A DNA stretch of 64,000 nt from the NCBI RefSeq assembly GCF_900104845.1, contig NZ_FNSR01000001.1, positions 310,001-374,000 on the forward strand, written 5' to 3'. The stretch is from Paraburkholderia caballeronis. GTDB lineage: Bacteria > Pseudomonadota > Gammaproteobacteria > Burkholderiales > Burkholderiaceae. The notes under the pieces were generated by a model. The model ran no database searches and had not been told where the DNA came from. It saw only the letters and a program-made list of their open reading frames with translations. The stretch's first letter is position 1. Each line of letters starts with the position of its first letter. Shown piece after piece: positions 62,101 through 64,000 of the stretch. A program made the position numbers and the translations under genes.

Positions 62101-63783
62101 ACGCAGGTCGCGGGTCTGAGTACGGCTGAAGTCGCGAACCTGACGACGTCGGAAGTGGCCGCGCTGAATACGGCGCAGGTGCAGAAGCTGACGGCCGCGC
62201 AACTGGGCGCGCTGAGCACGGCGGGTGTGGCTGCGCTGGGTACGGCGCAGGTGGCGGCACTGTCGGCCACGCAAGTCGCCGCGCTGGGCACGGCGGGCGT
62301 CGTGGCGCTGGGTACGGCGGGCGTCCATGCACTGACGGCGACGCAGGTCGCGGGCCTGAGCACGGCCGAAGTGGCGAACCTGACGACGGCGGAAGTGGCC
62401 GCGCTGAACACGGCGCAGGTGGCGAAGCTGACGGCCGCACAGGTCGGCGCGCTGAGCACGGCAGGCGTCGCGGCGCTGGGTACGGCGGAAGTGGCGTCGT
62501 TGTCGGTCACGCAGGTCGGCGCACTGGGTACGGCGGGCGTGGTGGCGCTGGGCACGGCGGGCGTCCATGCACTGACGGCCGCGCAGATCGCCGGCCTGAG
62601 CACGGCTGAAGTGGCGAACCTGACGACGGCGGAAGTCGCGTCGCTGGGTACGGCGCAGGTGGCGAAGCTGACGGCTGCACAGGTCGGCGCACTGGGTACG
62701 GCGGGTGTCGTGGCGCTCGGTACGGCGGGTGTGGGCGCGCTGACGGCGACGCAGGTCGCGGGCCTGAGCACGGCCGAAGTGGCGAACCTGACGACGGCGG
62801 AAGTGGCCGCGCTGAACACGGCGCAGGCGGCGAAGCTGACGGCCGCGCAACTGGGCGCCCTGAGCACGGCGGGTGTCGCCGCGCTGGGTACGGCGCAGGT
62901 GCAGGCGCTGTCGGCCGCGCAACTGACCGCGCTGGGCACGGCGGGCATGGTGGCGCTGGGTACGGCGGGCGTGAACGCGCTGACGGCCACGCAGATCGCA
63001 GGCCTGAACACGGCCGAAGTGTCGAGCCTGACGACGGCGGAAGTCGCCGCGCTGGGTACGGCGCAGGTGGCGAAGCTGACGGTCGCGCAACTCGGCGCGC
63101 TGAGCACCGCGGGCGTCGCGGCACTCGGCACGGCGCAGGTGCAGACGCTGTCGGCCACGCAAGTCGCCGCACTGGGTACGGCCGGCGTGGTCGCGCTCGG
63201 CACGGCTGGCGTCCATGCGCTGACGACCGCGCAGATCTCCGGCCTGAGCGCAGCCGAGCTGTCGAACCTGACGACGGCGCAGGTCGCGTCGCTGGGTACG
63301 GCACAGGTGCAGAAGCTGTCGGCCGCGCAGATCGGCGCCCTGAGCACGGCGGGCGTCGCCGCGCTGGGCACGGCGCAGGTGCAGGCGCTGTCGGCTACGC
63401 AGATCGGCGCGCTCGGCTCGGCCGGCGTGGCGGCGCTGGGTACCGCAGGCGTCGGCGCACTGACGACCGCGCAGATCTCCGGTCTGACCGCGACCGAAGT
63501 GTCGGGTCTGACGACGTCGGAAGTCGCATCGCTGGGTACGGCGCAGGTACAGGCGCTGACGGCGACGCAGATCGGCGCGCTGGGTACGTCGGGCGTCGTG
63601 GCGCTCGGCACGTCCGGCATCAGCGCACTGACGACCGGCCAGATCGGCGGCCTGAGCACGGCTGAAGTGTCGAGCCTGACCACCAGCCAGCTGCACGCGC
63701 TGACGACCGACCAGTCGCACGCGCTGACGGCGGACCAGGTGCATGCGCTGTCGACGGATCAGGTGCAGGCACTGCCGATCTAA
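59167..63783 (+). CDS. Giant octapeptide-repeat protein, probable surface or adhesive protein
   Basis: A 1,538-residue protein made almost wholly of about 190 tandem octapeptides with the consensus L-x-T-x-x-V/I-x-A/K (for example LGTAQVQK, LSTAEVAN, LTTSEVAA). The first 120 residues carry more divergent copies. From about residue 170 on, the octads are ordered in a higher-order unit of seven (A-type) plus three (B-type) octads, some 80 residues or 240 bp, repeated with small changes. Leu, Val/Ile, Ala and Thr dominate, with no Cys and almost no charge. A solenoid is likely. No signal peptide; a leaderless secretion route would be required. The many Thr/Ser suit O-glycosylation by the adjacent enzymes. 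Confidence 0.85.
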   Translation: MVSIISSMTAAQVQALTTSQFAALGTADVAALTAADIKGLNTSQLDAIQSSAIVSLSKAAIAALSSAQLQGLATAQVRSLTTGQLGSLDVSAIVGLTTSQIGVLQTFQIKSLTATQLSHLTTSDVAALGSDQIGALSAAQIGAFGTAGVQALGSAGIKALNTAQISGLSVAEVASLTTSEVAALGTAQVQKLSAAQIGALGTAGVAALGTAGVNALTATQIAALSTAEVANLTTSEVASLGTAQVQTLSAAQLGALGTAGVVALGTAGVGALKATQIAGLSTAQIANLTTAEVSALGTAQVQKLSVAQVGALSTAGVAALGTAQIQKLTAAQIGALGTAGVVALGTAGVGALLATQVSGLSTAEVANLTTAEVAALGTAQVQKLTVAQIGALSTAGVAALGTAQIRSLSASQLGALGTAGVVALGTAGVSALTTAQISGLSVAEVSSLTTSEVAALGTAQVAKLSVAQVGALGTAGVVALGTAGVGALLATQVSGLSTAEVANLTTAEVAALGTAQVQKLTAAQIGALSTAGIASLGTAQVQTLSAAQLGALGTAGVVALGTAGVHALTATQVAGLSTAEVANLTTAEVASLGTAQVQKLTVAQIGALGTAGVVALGTAGVGALTAAQVAGLNTAEVANLTTSEVAALNTAQVQKLTAAQVGALSTAGVAALGTAEVQKLSASQLGALGTAGVVALGTAGVGALLATQVSGLSTAEVANLTTAEVAALGTAQVQKLTAAQIGALSTAGVAALGTAQVQTLSAAQVGALGTAGVVALGTAGVHALTTAQVAGLSTAEVANLTTAEVASLGTAQVAKLTAAQVGALGTAGVVALGTAGAAALTATQVAGLSTAEVANLTTSEVAALGTAQVAKLTVAQIGALSTAAVAALGTAQVQTLSVAQLGALGTAGVVALGTAGVHALTATQVAGLSTAEVANLTTAEVASLGTAQVQKLTAAQLGALGTSGVVALGTAGVSALTATQVAGLSTAEVANLTTSEVAALNTAQVQKLTAAQLGALSTAGVAALGTAQVAALSATQVAALGTAGVVALGTAGVHALTATQVAGLSTAEVANLTTAEVAALNTAQVAKLTAAQVGALSTAGVAALGTAEVASLSVTQVGALGTAGVVALGTAGVHALTAAQIAGLSTAEVANLTTAEVASLGTAQVAKLTAAQVGALGTAGVVALGTAGVGALTATQVAGLSTAEVANLTTAEVAALNTAQAAKLTAAQLGALSTAGVAALGTAQVQALSAAQLTALGTAGMVALGTAGVNALTATQIAGLNTAEVSSLTTAEVAALGTAQVAKLTVAQLGALSTAGVAALGTAQVQTLSATQVAALGTAGVVALGTAGVHALTTAQISGLSAAELSNLTTAQVASLGTAQVQKLSAAQIGALSTAGVAALGTAQVQALSATQIGALGSAGVAALGTAGVGALTTAQISGLTATEVSGLTTSEVASLGTAQVQALTATQIGALGTSGVVALGTSGISALTTGQIGGLSTAEVSSLTTSQLHALTTDQSHALTADQVHALSTDQVQALPI

Positions 63784-64000
63784 GCAGCACGCAGTCGCAG
63801 TAACGAAGCAGCAGTAACAGCAGCAAGCAGTTCCCCGTTCCCCGATGGCGGGCCGCGCGAGTGGCCAGTCGTCGGGGAATCGGGCGATACTGGGCGAGTG
63901 CGCCCATCACTGGTCTTGCCCGTCGCGCGAGACGCCAGCGATGGGCGCGTTCGTCTACCCGGAAGTCAGAAGGAGTCGGGTGCGCTCCTGCACTCAAGCA
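63784..64000. other. 3' flank of the repeat-protein gene, no gene seen
   Basis: The last 217 bp begin with short AGCAGCA/CAGTAACAG-type microrepeats and then ordinary GC-rich sequence. No terminator with a T-run is evident. Confidence 0.4.

Noticed and set aside
59185..63744. A 1,519-codon open frame on the minus strand opposite the octapeptide-repeat gene
   Set aside because: It is the antisense shadow of a highly repetitive, GC-rich gene; its product is nearly all Arg/Ala/Gln repeats and no ribosome site fits.
59167..63783. CRISPR array or satellite DNA
   Set aside because: The periodicity is in frame (24 bp per octad, about 240 bp per higher unit), with no unique spacers, so it is a coding repeat.

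Overview
The window looks like a piece of a Burkholderia or Paraburkholderia-type chromosome. The evidence is high-GC coding with GC-rich third positions, a tandem glycine riboswitch in front of gcvT, a Rep-type helicase, a diheme cytochrome c, a tRNA-Arg(CCG) and secreted proteins of the kind common in that group. Everything here is read from sequence alone; family assignments rest on recognised motifs, not on a search.

Layout. Positions 1-8,885 are ordinary core genome (gcvT and its riboswitch, a lipoprotein, a Gfo/Idh/MocA oxidoreductase, rep, a cytochrome c and tRNA-Arg), broken by a small accessory patch at 1.7-3.5 kb with an IS5-type transposase remnant and an orphan toxin/immunity-like pair. 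Positions 8,838-51,488 form a 42.6-kb genomic island. Its ends are a perfect 48-bp direct repeat of the 3' half of tRNA-Arg(CCG), with a tyrosine integrase next to the right end and a matching 22-bp double TACGGAAAT motif inside both ends. Positions 51,489-53,700 hold the remains of a second, P4-type integrative element at the same tRNA, cut by an IS407-like insertion. From 54.1 kb to the end lies a glycosylation-type cluster (FkbM methyltransferase, a methyltransferase-TPR-glycosyltransferase fusion, two more glycosyltransferases) beside a 1,538-residue protein built almost entirely of octapeptide repeats.

Inside the island, from left to right, are: a CBS-HEPN protein; an envelope-type module (OmpA-domain membrane protein, a 179-residue protein and a lipoprotein, divergent from a papain-like cysteine protease and a partner); an IS30 remnant and an IS1182-family element with a nonsense-broken transposase; a satellite-like replication module (AlpA-type regulators, small proteins, a YfjI/DUF3987 protein and an inovirus Gp2-like HUH protein beside an AT-rich region); a TIR-like protein; two lipoproteins; a plasmid/ICE-type module (XRE regulator, paired small paralogues, a membrane protein, a recombination-directionality-factor-like protein, YqaJ exonuclease, DUF932 and a zinc ribbon); a group of probable defence genes (HEPN protein, proteasome-like Ntn hydrolase, DUF6602 protein, RNase H-like protein); a complete type I Zorya operon zorABCD; an ietA-ietS ATPase-subtilase pair; and the integrase.

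The island therefore reads as a composite of at least three mobile modules carrying a dense anti-phage load. Zorya and IetAS are known systems. The best candidates for something undescribed are the proteasome-fold hydrolase and its neighbours (33.6-37.7 kb), the protease/OmpA/lipoprotein module (10.6-14.8 kb), and the octapeptide-repeat protein with its glycosyltransferase cluster.
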